64,000 nt of DNA, taken from contig NZ_AP029612.1 of NCBI RefSeq assembly GCF_040362915.1, positions 2,728,001-2,792,000 of the forward strand. Direction: 5' to 3'. Of this stretch, positions 35,662 to 44,850 are shown in pieces (positions within the stretch are counted from its first letter, which is position 1; every line of letters starts with the position of its first letter). A program made the translations under genes and the position numbers. The notes below the pieces were generated by a model. That model made no database searches. It was not told where the DNA came from and saw nothing but the letters and a program-made list of their open reading frames with translations. The stretch comes from Sediminibacterium sp. KACHI17 (GTDB lineage: Bacteria > Bacteroidota > Bacteroidia > Chitinophagales > Chitinophagaceae).

Positions 35662-35689
35662 ATCAGTGGTGCAATATAAGGAGAAGCCG

Positions 35690-35784
35690 TTAGCTATAAG
35701 CCGCAAGCGTCAAGCTGCAAACAGAATGTGTAAAAAAAGTTATCGACCTTGTGGCCGGTAGTTTGCTGCTTGCAGCTTTTCTAG
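35690..35784. repeat. Word-iterated palindrome (AAGC.GCAAGC family)
   Basis: The left part reads AGCCGCAAGCGTCAAGC and TGCAAAC; the right part reads GTTTGCTGCTTGCAGC (35761-35776), its imperfect complement. About 40 bases of ordinary sequence lie between. It fills the spacer between the GNAT-fold gene and dnaX. Confidence 0.6.
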
Positions 35785-36957
35785 TTATTTGTATTCCATC
35801 TCCGGATGCCTTTCAAAAGCTTTGTTTTGATCAAAAAGGTATCTGAAAGTAACCATTCGTCGACTTTGTGAGCCGCCCAGGCTTTTGTAAATGTTCAACA
35901 TTTTAGGGTTCCAGTCTCCGGCCCATCCCATTTCATATTCGAAATACCATCCTTTATTTTGGATCAGTAAACCACATTCATAGATTAAGAAACTATCGAT
36001 ACCCAAAGCCTGGTATTTGGGAACAACCCCAAATGCCAATCCGGTCAATCGTTTACAAACACCTGTATATTTCATCCACAAAAGATGAAGCTTTTGTAGG
36101 ATGCCAAATTTTCCGTTGAAATGCTTGAAGTACTGATTGATATCCGGGATATTGATGAACATGGCAATCGGTTCATCTTTGTAATAAGCAAACCATACAA
36201 CCCGTTCGTCCATGATCGGTTTCATGGTTTTGAATAATTTGATCACTTGTTCTTTTGTGATCTCTTTATTTTCTCCATGTTGTGCCCAGGCAGCATTGTA
36301 GACGGTAGCAAAATCACCCGCATATTTCTCCAGTTCCGATAATTTCACATGCTTTGCCTCATAACCGGGTTTTCCTTTGAATTTCGCATGTCTCTCGGGA
36401 AAACGTGGAGGTAATGGATCATCTACCTTCATCGAATAATAATACTGATTATAGTAGTTCTGGAATCCATATCCTGTAAAGAGTGATTCATAATAATCAG
36501 GATTGAAAGACATGCCATACATGGGCTCTTTGTCAAAACCTTCTACCATCAATCCCCACCATTTATCTCGGTCGCCATAGTTGATAGGACCATCCATGGC
36601 TTCCATACCTTGTTCTTGCAGCCATTGTTTAGCAGTATCAAATAAAAGATTTGCGGTAGCCTGATCATTGATACAGTCAAAAAAACCAATACCACCGGTA
36701 GGGAAATCTGTTCCTTTATTGATGTATTTAGAACTTGTGAATGCAGCAATACGACCCACTACTTCTCCATCATCCGTTTCAGCGATCCATCTTTTGGCAG
36801 TACCATATTTGAACTGTTTATTTTTTTCAGGATCAAATACAGCTTCCACCTCATTATCTAGAGGTCTGATATATGCAGGGTTATGTTGGTTGAGCCTAGC
36901 ACTTACTTCCAGGAATTCTTTCTTAGTAGCAGCATCATTTACTTCAATCAAATGCAT
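35785..36957 (-). CDS. GNAT-fold acyltransferase-like protein
   Basis: Protein of 390 residues conserved in Bacteroidota, usually listed as hypothetical or N-acetyltransferase-like. The N-terminal part has HNPAYIRPLDNEVEAVFDPE and WIAETDDGEVVGRIAAF, a GNAT-like strand-turn; the C-terminal part has LTGLAFGVVPKYQALGIDSF, which resembles the acyl-CoA-binding loop, and EMGWAGDWNPKMLN. No signal or membrane segment is seen. Substrate unknown. A -7 box lies just upstream. Confidence 0.7.
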   Translation of the reverse strand: MHLIEVNDAATKKEFLEVSARLNQHNPAYIRPLDNEVEAVFDPEKNKQFKYGTAKRWIAETDDGEVVGRIAAFTSSKYINKGTDFPTGGIGFFDCINDQATANLLFDTAKQWLQEQGMEAMDGPINYGDRDKWWGLMVEGFDKEPMYGMSFNPDYYESLFTGYGFQNYYNQYYYSMKVDDPLPPRFPERHAKFKGKPGYEAKHVKLSELEKYAGDFATVYNAAWAQHGENKEITKEQVIKLFKTMKPIMDERVVWFAYYKDEPIAMFINIPDINQYFKHFNGKFGILQKLHLLWMKYTGVCKRLTGLAFGVVPKYQALGIDSFLIYECGLLIQNKGWYFEYEMGWAGDWNPKMLNIYKSLGGSQSRRMVTFRYLFDQNKAFERHPEMEYK

Positions 36958-36973
36958 GGTCGCGGGTTTACAA

Positions 36974-36981
36974 CAAAGGTA
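36974..36981 (-). promoter_or_regulatory. -7 promoter element for the GNAT-fold gene
   Basis: TACCTTTG on the minus strand, 16 bases before the ATG at 36957. A full match to TAnnTTTG; no -33 TTG at the standard distance. Confidence 0.5.
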
Positions 36982-37032
36982 AGAAAGTAGTTTAAGTCCT
37001 TCCGTTAGTAATTCTAACGATTCGAATGATCT

Positions 37033-38625
37033 TTATGATCTGAATAATTTTTTAGCCATTTTTTCGTCGTGCTTGTAAATATCTTTTCTAAAATTCAATT
37101 CTCCATTTTTATCAACCCAGGCGGTGAAGTATACAATGAATACAGGCACGGCCTTTTTTAAGGCTACCCACTTCTCTTTTTTCAAATGCATGGCGCTGTC
37201 GATCTTACGATCATTCCAGCTACTGTCATTTCGCAAAAGATAGGCAGCCATTTTTTTGGGTTCTGCAATGCGAATACACCCGTGACTGAAACTTCTACTC
37301 GATTGCGAAAATAAATTTCTGTTGGGGGTGTCATGAAAATAAATATTATAGTTATTCGGGAAGAGAAATTTAACCAATCCAAGTGAGTTGCCCGGACCCG
37401 GGTTTTGTCTGATCACAGGTACTTTTCCCTGTTTTACGATCTCCATATTTTGTTTGTTGAGATATTCCGGATTTTTCTTCATTGCAGGAAGTATCTCTCC
37501 GGTGACAATACTTTCAGGTACATTCCAATAAGGACTAAACACCACATATTGAAGTTTGTCAGTGAAAATAACGGTATTATTCGCAGCAGTACCTACAATA
37601 ACATTGATATCAAATTGAAGTTGCCCACTATCGTACACATGCATTTTATATTCCGGAATATTCACCAAAATATAATTGGTATCTTTTTCGGGAGGCATCC
37701 ATCTTAAACGTTCAAGATTGATAAGAATTTGACGCAGTCTTTGCTTGAACGGTACATTTAATTCTGTGATCATCTTATTGCCAATCACGCCGTCGACAGT
37801 CAATCCCATTCTTTGCTGGTATTTTTTTGTGGCAATAACAAGGGCTGTATCAAATAAAGGGCTTTCGGTATTTTCATTCAGGTCACCGATGAGTTGTAAA
37901 TGTTTTTTGATCTGTAAAATAATAGCAGAGGAGTCTCCCTTGCGTAATGATTTTTCCAATGATGGAATGGAAACATATGTCTCTTGCTTAGCCAAAGAAG
38001 AATAACGTTCTACATATTGCTGTAATTTCTTGTATTGCTCATTTTGTGGAGCATAGGCTTCTTCATTTTTATGAAGGATCGCGGAATCCAATAACGCATG
38101 CAGGTCTATTTTTTTTCGAGGGATGAACCAGCCTAGTTCAGCAACATCGATATCACTTCCTTTATATACTTTGGCTGCATAACGGAAAAACTGTCCTGTC
38201 AGCAGCAATTCAGCCTTTAATACCAATGAGTCTGCCGGTTTATTTTTTTTGCCGGATGCGATCAGGTCATTCAGCAGTTGTTCCATTTCAGGATGATATA
38301 AACTGCTGTCTTCAAAACTCCTGATATAATTCAATTGTAGGTTTCTGAAGTTGGATGCTTGTTCTGATAGTCCACTGCTATCAAACCATGCATAAGCATA
38401 GTTTCGATCCTTATAAAAATCATTGAATTGTTGTGAATAATCCTGATAAGTAGCATTGTTCTTCAGGAACTGATCGAGTTCGAGACTGTCCATGAACAGA
38501 TCATTGAAGGAAGTTGCAGCCGTGATCGAAGTATCTCTGAAAACAGGTTTTCTACTCCTGCCATTCTTACAAGATTGTATCAGTAATAAAGAAAGTATGC
38601 AATAAAAAAAGAAATGCCTGCTCAT
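37033..38625 (-). CDS. L,D-transpeptidase lipoprotein (YcbB/LdtD-type)
   Basis: Protein of 530 residues that should form or edit 3-3 crosslinks in peptidoglycan. The signal ends in a lipobox LLLIQSC (cysteine 19), so it is membrane-tethered. A large N-terminal scaffold is followed by a peptidoglycan-binding segment (YQQRMGLTVDGVIGNKMI) and a YkuD catalytic domain with the signature SHGCIRI; the catalytic cysteine is residue 450. The scaffold-then-PG-binding-then-YkuD order is that of the YcbB group. Confidence 0.93.
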   Translation of the reverse strand: MSRHFFFYCILSLLLIQSCKNGRSRKPVFRDTSITAATSFNDLFMDSLELDQFLKNNATYQDYSQQFNDFYKDRNYAYAWFDSSGLSEQASNFRNLQLNYIRSFEDSSLYHPEMEQLLNDLIASGKKNKPADSLVLKAELLLTGQFFRYAAKVYKGSDIDVAELGWFIPRKKIDLHALLDSAILHKNEEAYAPQNEQYKKLQQYVERYSSLAKQETYVSIPSLEKSLRKGDSSAIILQIKKHLQLIGDLNENTESPLFDTALVIATKKYQQRMGLTVDGVIGNKMITELNVPFKQRLRQILINLERLRWMPPEKDTNYILVNIPEYKMHVYDSGQLQFDINVIVGTAANNTVIFTDKLQYVVFSPYWNVPESIVTGEILPAMKKNPEYLNKQNMEIVKQGKVPVIRQNPGPGNSLGLVKFLFPNNYNIYFHDTPNRNLFSQSSRSFSHGCIRIAEPKKMAAYLLRNDSSWNDRKIDSAMHLKKEKWVALKKAVPVFIVYFTAWVDKNGELNFRKDIYKHDEKMAKKLFRS

Positions 38626-38690
38626 GTAATGAATTTACAAAAGGAAGTGGTCTCCGGGATGTTCTTCGAGTAGTTTTTTAGAATAATTTT

Positions 38691-39392
38691 CTATTGTATC
38701 GATAAGAAAGTGCTGGCCACTATAGCGGCGGTTTCTGTTCGTAAGCGTGTATCGCCCAGCGATACCGGCTGGTAACCTTGATCCAGTGCTAACTTGATTT
38801 CCTCAGGCGTAAAATCGCCTTCGGGGCCAATCAGCATGATGACTGATTCAGAAGCCGGTATAGATTGAATAGGCGTTTTCTTATCTTCTTCACAGTGTGC
38901 GATCAATTTTTTCATTGCATAATGATCCTGCACCAGTGTCTGGAATTTTATGGGCTCGTGTAAAATAGGTAGCCAGCTTTGCTGACTTTGCAACATGGCC
39001 GAAATCAGGATCTGCTGCATCCTGTCGAAACGGAAACGGGTATGTTCGGTTCTTGTACAGATGAGTGGAATGATTTCTGTGACACCCACTTCGGTTGCCT
39101 TCTCCAAAAACCATTCAAAGCGACTGGCATTTTTAAGTAATGAAACAGCAATGATCGTTTTTTTCTTAGCGGGTGGTTGTTGTTGTTCAGACTCGATATT
39201 GACGGTACAATGTTTTTTATCCTCGTGCGCTATGCGTGCGGTGTATAATCCGCCTCTGCCATTGGTAAGCTGTAATCTTTCGCCGGCTCTCATTCTTAGT
39301 ACCTGAATACAATGTTTGCTTGTTTCTTCACTCAGTTCGAATAAAGAAGCAGATGCAGCAACTGTTGATTCATAAAAAAAAGGTAAAGCCAT
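38691..39392 (-). CDS. rsmE: 16S rRNA m3U1498 methyltransferase
   Basis: SPOUT methyltransferase of 233 residues acting on 16S rRNA uridine 1498. An N-terminal PUA-like region (HCIQVLRMRAGERLQLTNGR) precedes the trefoil-knot domain, with KATEVGVTEIIPL, the SAM-binding MLIGPEGDFTPEEI and the C-terminal LGDTRLRTETAAIVA. Length is normal. It lies between dnaB and the L,D-transpeptidase on the same strand. Confidence 0.95.
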   Translation of the reverse strand: MALPFFYESTVAASASLFELSEETSKHCIQVLRMRAGERLQLTNGRGGLYTARIAHEDKKHCTVNIESEQQQPPAKKKTIIAVSLLKNASRFEWFLEKATEVGVTEIIPLICTRTEHTRFRFDRMQQILISAMLQSQQSWLPILHEPIKFQTLVQDHYAMKKLIAHCEEDKKTPIQSIPASESVIMLIGPEGDFTPEEIKLALDQGYQPVSLGDTRLRTETAAIVASTFLSIQ

Positions 39393-39421
39393 GAAGACAA
39401 AGATTATTCAACATTCACCAA

Positions 39422-40993
39422 TTAAAAAGGAACATCGTTATCAAAACCTTCATCAAAATCTCCTCCATTCATTTTACTTCCTTTTTGGATAAAGAGTTTA
39501 CCTCCATCAGGTTCAGTGTTTGAATTGGATAATGTTCCCGGAGGTAATGGTCTGTAATTGCCACCTCCCAAAAACTTGGAATCATCACCGGCTACCTCAA
39601 ATTTCTGGATAGCAAGGTTTGCTTTGAGTATGATATTTTCAAGAGAACCATTTCTATGTTTGGCTATACGTATATGGGTTTCACCTTTAGTGCTTTCACC
39701 CATTTCGTTGCTGTTTACCTCATAGTATTCAGGGCGATAGATGAACATTACCATATCAGCATCCTGTTCAATGGCACCCGATTCACGAAGATCGCTCAGC
39801 TGTGGAATCTTGCTTTCCTTTCTGGTTTCTACGGCACGACTCAACTGGCTCAATGCAATGATCGGAATACTCAATTCTTTCGCTAGTGCTTTTAAACTTC
39901 GTGAAATGGTACTGATCTCTTGTTCACGGTTAGAGTTTCTGTCTGCACTGCCACTCATCAGCTGCAAGTAATCTATGATGATCAAGCCGACATTGTACTT
40001 GTTCACCATTCTTCTGGCCTTAGCCCTGAATTCGAAAATATTTAATGCTGCAGTGTCGTCAATATAGAGCGGCGCGTTTTCTAAAGCTTTGATGCCTTTA
40101 TGTAGGAGCTGTTCATATTCATGATCTTCCAGTTTACCGCGTGATATTTTCTCCAATGGTATTTCACTCTCGGCACTAAGAATACGTTGAACCAATTGTG
40201 ATGCACTCATCTCCAAACTGAAGAAACCCACACCAACTGGCTTAACCTTATTCAGTGCTGCATTTCGCGCAAGGTTCAATGCGAATGCGGTTTTACCTAC
40301 TGAAGGTCTTGCTGCAAGGATGATCAAATCGGTAGGTTGCCATCCATAGGTTACACGATCCAATGTTGAGAATCCACTAGGCACACCTGATACATCTTCT
40401 GTTTTGGTACGCAGTTCATCAATTCTATTGAGTGTTTTAGCCAAGACGTTGCCAACATCTTCAAAATTCTTTTTCAGATAATTGTTTGTGATATTGAACA
40501 TCTTGGTCTCACTATCATCCAACAGATCAAAAACATCTGTACTGTCTTCATAGGCATCGCCAATGATCTCGCCACTGATGCGAATGAGTTCACGCTGAAT
40601 GAACTTCTGTAAAACGATGCGGGCATGTGCATCAATATTGGCTGTAGAAACAACAGAGTTGGTGAGTTTGGTAACATAATAAGGGCCGCCAACAAGATCC
40701 AATTGTTCTTTCATTTTCAATTCTTCAACAACAGTAAGAATGTCGATTGGCATACTCTTCTGTTGCAAGCTTTGCATCGCTTTGAAAATGAGCTGGTGCG
40801 CTTCTACGTAAAAACATTCGGGTTTTACAATTTCAGTAACGGTATCAAAAGCACTTTTCTCCAGCATAATAGCGCCGAGTACCGCTTCCTCTAATTCTTT
40901 GGCCTGAGGGGGTACTTTTCCATATACCATTGTGCTAAGATCAATTGCTGGTTTTCTTCTCTTGCGGTCTTTATTCAGGCTGGTCAGATCCAT
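39422..40993 (-). CDS. dnaB: Replicative DNA helicase DnaB
   Basis: Hexameric replication-fork helicase of 523 residues. The N-terminal domain begins KVPPQAKELEEAVLGAIMLE. The RecA-like C-terminal domain has Walker A ARPSVGKTAFALNLARN, FFSLEMSASQLVQRIL, Walker B LIIIDYLQLMSG and the arginine-rich SQLSRAVETRKESKIPQLSD, quoted as SQLSRAVETR. The C-terminal 40 residues are a low-complexity tail. No intein interrupts the ATPase core, though dnaB is a common intein site. It is divergent from pheT over a 512-base spacer rich in DnaA-box-like sites. Confidence 0.97.
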   Translation of the reverse strand: MDLTSLNKDRKRRKPAIDLSTMVYGKVPPQAKELEEAVLGAIMLEKSAFDTVTEIVKPECFYVEAHQLIFKAMQSLQQKSMPIDILTVVEELKMKEQLDLVGGPYYVTKLTNSVVSTANIDAHARIVLQKFIQRELIRISGEIIGDAYEDSTDVFDLLDDSETKMFNITNNYLKKNFEDVGNVLAKTLNRIDELRTKTEDVSGVPSGFSTLDRVTYGWQPTDLIILAARPSVGKTAFALNLARNAALNKVKPVGVGFFSLEMSASQLVQRILSAESEIPLEKISRGKLEDHEYEQLLHKGIKALENAPLYIDDTAALNIFEFRAKARRMVNKYNVGLIIIDYLQLMSGSADRNSNREQEISTISRSLKALAKELSIPIIALSQLSRAVETRKESKIPQLSDLRESGAIEQDADMVMFIYRPEYYEVNSNEMGESTKGETHIRIAKHRNGSLENIILKANLAIQKFEVAGDDSKFLGGGNYRPLPPGTLSNSNTEPDGGKLFIQKGSKMNGGDFDEGFDNDVPF

Positions 40994-41106
40994 GGTTCTT
41001 TGTTGGTGGTTAGTAAGTTTCCTATTTCCGTCCTAAGTCATTTCCTGTATTATGGAATTGTTACCTCGGCAGTTAGGGGGAGCGAATATGGGGTAGAAAT
41101 TTGTCT

Positions 41107-41261
41107 TACTAAAATTTTTTTCGGGCATTTTTCATCCACATCAATTCACAGTTCCACGCAGTTTATTCACCGCTCTATTCACACAAATTACTAAGGTTAT
41201 CCCCCAAAATCAAAAGTTTTCCGACCAAACACACTGGAAATGCACAAAACCCTGTGTACAA
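41107..41261. promoter_or_regulatory. Cluster of DnaA-box-like 9-mers in the dnaB-pheT spacer
   Basis: Compared with TTATnCACA, one-mismatch sites are TCATCCACA (41132-41140), TTATTCACC (41163-41171), CTATTCACA (41175-41183) and, on the minus strand, TTGTACACA (41261-41253). Weaker two-mismatch sites are CAATTCACA (41142-41150) and TTATCCCCC (41197-41205). The five plus-strand sites start 10, 21, 12 and 22 bases apart, near whole helical turns. An A/T run (ACTAAAATTTTTTT) lies just left. This could be a replication origin-like or DnaA-regulated region. The rest of the spacer left of it (40994-41106) shows nothing recognisable. Confidence 0.45.
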
Positions 41262-41320
41262 AGAAATTTCTAAAAAAGAGGGTTGGAGAGGGAGGAAAAT
41301 CGTAACTGAACTATCGGTTA

Positions 41321-41464
41321 GCCGCAAGCTTCAAGCTACAGGCTTCAAGTGAAGCAGATCTGACTATCGACTAATTGTTATCAAAAATGAGGTGTTGTAC
41401 TTGAAAATTTGAGATCTAAATCTTTTGCACCAAAGCTTGTAGCCTGTAGCTTGTGGCTTGCAGC
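41321..41464. repeat. Long inverted repeat of the AAGCTACAAGC family without a gene
   Basis: The 29-base arms 41321-41349 and 41436-41464 are complementary at 25 positions. The loop of 86 bases contains no useful open frame. The arm words (GCCGCAAGC, AAGCTACAGGC) match the arms that flank the four-helix-bundle gene at 46.4-46.9 kb, so this looks like a gene-less relative. It lies right upstream of pheT. Confidence 0.8.
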
Positions 41465-41505
41465 TTATTATCCTTACTTTTACACCCCGAAAAGAGCAAC
41501 CGAAT

Positions 41506-43926
41506 ATGACCATTAGTTACAACTGGCTGAGTGAATATCTCCCTAAAACCATTGAACCGGAGGCATTGTCTAAAATTTTGACTTCTATTGGATTGGAAGT
41601 GGAGAGCCTAGAAGCATATGAAAGTATCAAAGGCGGATTAAAAGGATTGGTAATTGGTGAAGTACTGACCTGTGAGCAACATCCCAATGCTGATAAATTA
41701 AAGATCACAACTGTAAATATTGGCGGAGAAACGCCTTTGCAGATCGTTTGTGGCGCCGCTAATGTGGCAGCCGGACAAAAAGTAATCGTTGCTACCGTTG
41801 GTACAACCATTTATCCGATCAATGGAGACCCTTTGACCATGCGGGTTGCCAAGATTCGCGGAGTTGAAAGTCAGGGTATGATTTGTGCCGAAGATGAGAT
41901 CGGCGTAGGTACCAGTCATGACGGCATCATGGTATTATCTGCCGATTTGGTTCCCGGTACTCCTGCAGCTACCTTGTTTACACCCTATAATGATTGGATT
42001 TATGAGATCGGGCTTACGCCTAACCGTATGGATGCGATGAGTCATTTGGGTGTTGCGAAAGATGTATGTGCTTATCTCACACATCATGAACAGGAAGCAA
42101 AGCCTGTTTTTCCTTATAGTCATTCATTCAAAACAGATTCCAAAGACCTGTCTATAAAAGTATCCGTAGAAAATCAGGAAGCTTGTCCCAGGTATGCGGG
42201 AGTGAGTATTTCAGGGGTTACCGTGAAAGAATCACCGGCTTGGCTGAAGAATCGTTTGCTTGCTATCGGGCAAAGACCGATCAATAACATTGTTGATATC
42301 ACGAACTATATTTTGCATGAGACCGGTCAACCGCTTCATGCTTTTGATGCGGATGCGATCAAAGGCGGGGAAGTGATCGTGAAAAATCTATCTGAGAATA
42401 GCAGTTTTGTTACACTGGATGAAAAAGAACGAAAATTATCTGCCGAAGATCTCATGATCTGTAATGGAGCCGGTGAAGGAATGTGTATTGCCGGTGTTTT
42501 TGGTGGTGTCAAAAGTGGAGTTACAGCTACCACTACAAAAATATTCCTGGAGAGTGCATGGTTTCATCCAATTACCATTCGCAAAACTTCATTACGTCAC
42601 GGATTAAGAACTGAAGCGGCCACACGTTTTGAAAAAGGAGTGGATATATCCGGTTGCGTACAAGTGTTACAACGAGCTGCTTTACTGATAAAAGAAGTAG
42701 CAGGCGGAACTATTACCAGCGAAGTTGTAGACATATATCCTTCCCCAAAAGCCAAAACGGAAGTAGCGGTCAAGTATCATTATATTAAAAAATTAAGCGG
42801 TAAGAATTATCACCCTGATAAAGTGAAAAGGATCCTTACTGCATTAGGTTTTGAAGTGATCAAAGAGGATATTGATGAACTGAAAGTTGCAGTACCCTAT
42901 AATAAACCCGATATCAGTATTCCCGCAGATATTGTTGAAGAGATCATTCGAATTGACGGATTGGATAACATCGAGATCCCCACTTCGATCACGATCAGTC
43001 CGGCTGTTGCAACATCTGGTGTGAAGGAAGCATTGAAAGATAAAGTTGCAGGCTATCTGGTTGGACTCGGGTTTGTTGAAATACTCACCAATTCGATTAC
43101 CAATAGCAAATATTTTTCAGAAGAAGTGTTGGCAGGTTCGGTGAAGATGTTGAATAATCTGAGTGTAGAGCTGGATGTTTTACGTCCCACCATGTTGGAA
43201 ACAGGACTTGAGACCGTTGCTTATAACTTGAATCGTCGAAACCTGCATTTGCAGTTGTTTGAATTTGGAAAAGTATATGCAACCGATGGCATCGGTCAGT
43301 ATCGTGAAGAGGAACGTTTATGCATTTATCTGACCGGACAAGCACATGAAGCAGGATGGAGGGGCAAACCGGGTATTTTCGATATTTATCATGGTAAAGG
43401 AATAGCACAAGCCATTATTCAATTGACAGGATTGGAGGGTATGCATTTTCAGTCATCAGCCGACAATGCATCGGTTCTTGAAATATATGTTGGAAAGCAG
43501 CAATTAGGAATCGTAACGGAGGTTGATAAAAAGAAAGCAGCAGCATTTGATATCAAACAAACCGTAGTATTTGTTGAGCTCAATTACCTGTCACTTGTAC
43601 AATTGGTATCCAAACAAAAGATCACTTACAAAGAGGTCAATAAGTTTCCGACCATGCAGCGTGATCTGGCACTAGTGGTCAATCGAAACACGACTTATGG
43701 TGAGATTGAGACAGTGGTGCAGAAACTTAAGATACCCCGTTTAACAGATACCCGTTTATTTGATGTATTTGAAAGTGACAAACTGGGGGCAGGAAAAAAA
43801 TCGATGGCCATCAGTTTTACTTTCACTGATGAAGAAAAAACACTAACCGATAAAGAAGCTGACAGCATGGTATCCAAGCTGATTCAGGCTTTGGAGAAGG
43901 AAGTGGGGGCGGAAATCAGAAAGTAG
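41506..43926 (+). CDS. pheT: Phenylalanyl-tRNA synthetase beta subunit
   Basis: Protein of 806 residues. The ATG at 41506 (MTISYNWLSEYLPK) matches the conserved N-terminus; an upstream in-frame ATG at 41458 lies in a repeat. Order: N-terminal domain, EMAP/tRNA-binding fold (LTCEQHPNADKLKITTVNIG, given in part as HPNADKLKITTVN), B3/B4 editing domain, B5 domain, the catalytic-like core and a C-terminal anticodon-binding (FDX-ACB) domain with NKFPTMQRDLALVV. pheS is not in the window, so the two subunits are unlinked here. Confidence 0.97.
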   Translation: MTISYNWLSEYLPKTIEPEALSKILTSIGLEVESLEAYESIKGGLKGLVIGEVLTCEQHPNADKLKITTVNIGGETPLQIVCGAANVAAGQKVIVATVGTTIYPINGDPLTMRVAKIRGVESQGMICAEDEIGVGTSHDGIMVLSADLVPGTPAATLFTPYNDWIYEIGLTPNRMDAMSHLGVAKDVCAYLTHHEQEAKPVFPYSHSFKTDSKDLSIKVSVENQEACPRYAGVSISGVTVKESPAWLKNRLLAIGQRPINNIVDITNYILHETGQPLHAFDADAIKGGEVIVKNLSENSSFVTLDEKERKLSAEDLMICNGAGEGMCIAGVFGGVKSGVTATTTKIFLESAWFHPITIRKTSLRHGLRTEAATRFEKGVDISGCVQVLQRAALLIKEVAGGTITSEVVDIYPSPKAKTEVAVKYHYIKKLSGKNYHPDKVKRILTALGFEVIKEDIDELKVAVPYNKPDISIPADIVEEIIRIDGLDNIEIPTSITISPAVATSGVKEALKDKVAGYLVGLGFVEILTNSITNSKYFSEEVLAGSVKMLNNLSVELDVLRPTMLETGLETVAYNLNRRNLHLQLFEFGKVYATDGIGQYREEERLCIYLTGQAHEAGWRGKPGIFDIYHGKGIAQAIIQLTGLEGMHFQSSADNASVLEIYVGKQQLGIVTEVDKKKAAAFDIKQTVVFVELNYLSLVQLVSKQKITYKEVNKFPTMQRDLALVVNRNTTYGEIETVVQKLKIPRLTDTRLFDVFESDKLGAGKKSMAISFTFTDEEKTLTDKEADSMVSKLIQALEKEVGAEIRK

Positions 43927-43928
43927 TG

Positions 43929-44009
43929 ATGCTAATAGCGAATAGTTTATGACTAATAGAAAAACATGATTCTTACTATTTGCTATGACCCATAGGCCAT
44001 AAGCTAAGG
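43929..44009. repeat. Word-iterated palindrome (GCTAATAGC family)
   Basis: The left part reads GCTAATAGCGAATAG and ACTAATAG; the right part reads CTATTTGCTATGACCCATAG and GGCCATAAGCT, an imperfect complement. It lies between pheT and the coiled-coil gene. Confidence 0.6.
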
Positions 44010-44067
44010 TGCAAAACAAGTGCACTAAAAATGTTGTAACCCCTAAAATTGAAACTATCTTAGAGAG

Positions 44068-44355
44068 ATGTTAGATCTTGATCTGCACATAAAAAACATT
44101 CAAGAAAAGCTACAGCAATTGTTGCGTAACCAGCAAGTGTTGGTCAAGGAGAACCAACGGCTGGTGAAAGAATTGGAAAAAAGCAAACAATTGCTACTGG
44201 AAAAAGAAGAAACGGTAGCGATGCTTCGTCAACAGCTGGATGCATTGAAAATCGGCACTACCGCTCAATCTCCGGAAGAAAAGGCATTGTTGGAAAAGCG
44301 GATCAATGGCTATCTCAAAGAAATCGATAAATGTTTGGCGCTGTTAAACACCTAA
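44068..44355 (+). CDS. Small coiled-coil protein upstream of zapA
   Basis: Protein of 95 residues, almost wholly predicted coiled coil, with heptad-like leucines (LHIKNIQEKLQQLLRNQQVL, LVKELEKSKQLLLEKEE) and a short C-terminal helix (EKALLEKRINGYLKEIDKCL). No catalytic motif. It is encoded four bases ahead of zapA and is probably co-translated with it. By position and shape it may be a ZapB-like division partner of ZapA, but this is inference from context only. Confidence 0.75.
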   Translation: MLDLDLHIKNIQEKLQQLLRNQQVLVKENQRLVKELEKSKQLLLEKEETVAMLRQQLDALKIGTTAQSPEEKALLEKRINGYLKEIDKCLALLNT

Positions 44356-44359
44356 TCCC

Positions 44360-44656
44360 ATGTCTGAATTAATTCCTGTCAATATTGTCATCGCTGATCG
44401 TAATTACCGGCTCCGTATTGAACCGAAGGACGAGGAAATGGTCCGTAAAACAGCGGGATTGATCAACGATAAGATCACAGAATTCAAAGCTAATCTGGCT
44501 GGTAAAGACATGCAAGATTATGTTTCGATGGTTCTACTTTGGTTCGCTACAGAACAAAACCAAAGTGGGATAGAACTGGTGAAATGGCAGGAAGCCTCCC
44601 AAAAATTGGCGGCTCTTGAGCGTCAATTGGACCGGGCGCTGGAAGAAGGGGCTTGA
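44360..44656 (+). CDS. zapA: Cell division protein ZapA
   Basis: Protein of 98 residues that bundles FtsZ filaments. The N-terminal globular part (VNIVIADRNYRLRIEPKDEE and MVRKTAGLINDKI) and the C-terminal helical dimerisation part (DYVSMVLLWFATEQ, LAALERQLDRAL) match the ZapA family. It follows the coiled-coil gene by four bases. A palindromic repeat fills the start of the spacer after its stop. Confidence 0.9.
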   Translation: MSELIPVNIVIADRNYRLRIEPKDEEMVRKTAGLINDKITEFKANLAGKDMQDYVSMVLLWFATEQNQSGIELVKWQEASQKLAALERQLDRALEEGA

Positions 44657-44657
44657 T

Positions 44658-44720
44658 TAGTCCATAGACCATCGTCCATGGTTCATTGACCATGGTCCAT
44701 CGACCATAAGCCATGGACTA
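44658..44720. repeat. Word-iterated palindrome (CCATGG family)
   Basis: A 63-base string of eight-base-like words (GTCCATAG, ACCATCGTCCATGG, GACCATGGTCC, GCCATGG) whose ends TAGTCCAT and ATGGACTA are perfect complements. It begins one base after the zapA stop codon. The remaining 130 bases before rny hold nothing recognisable. Confidence 0.8.
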
Positions 44721-44850
44721 TTCTAAACAGATTTCACTTTTCTTCTACGTATTTAATTATCTTCGCTTCTATCCATTTACTCATTATGGTAAATTGTGAT
44801 GTGTTATTGTGAATCAATGATTTTGAATTATTTAAAAAACGAACTACAAC

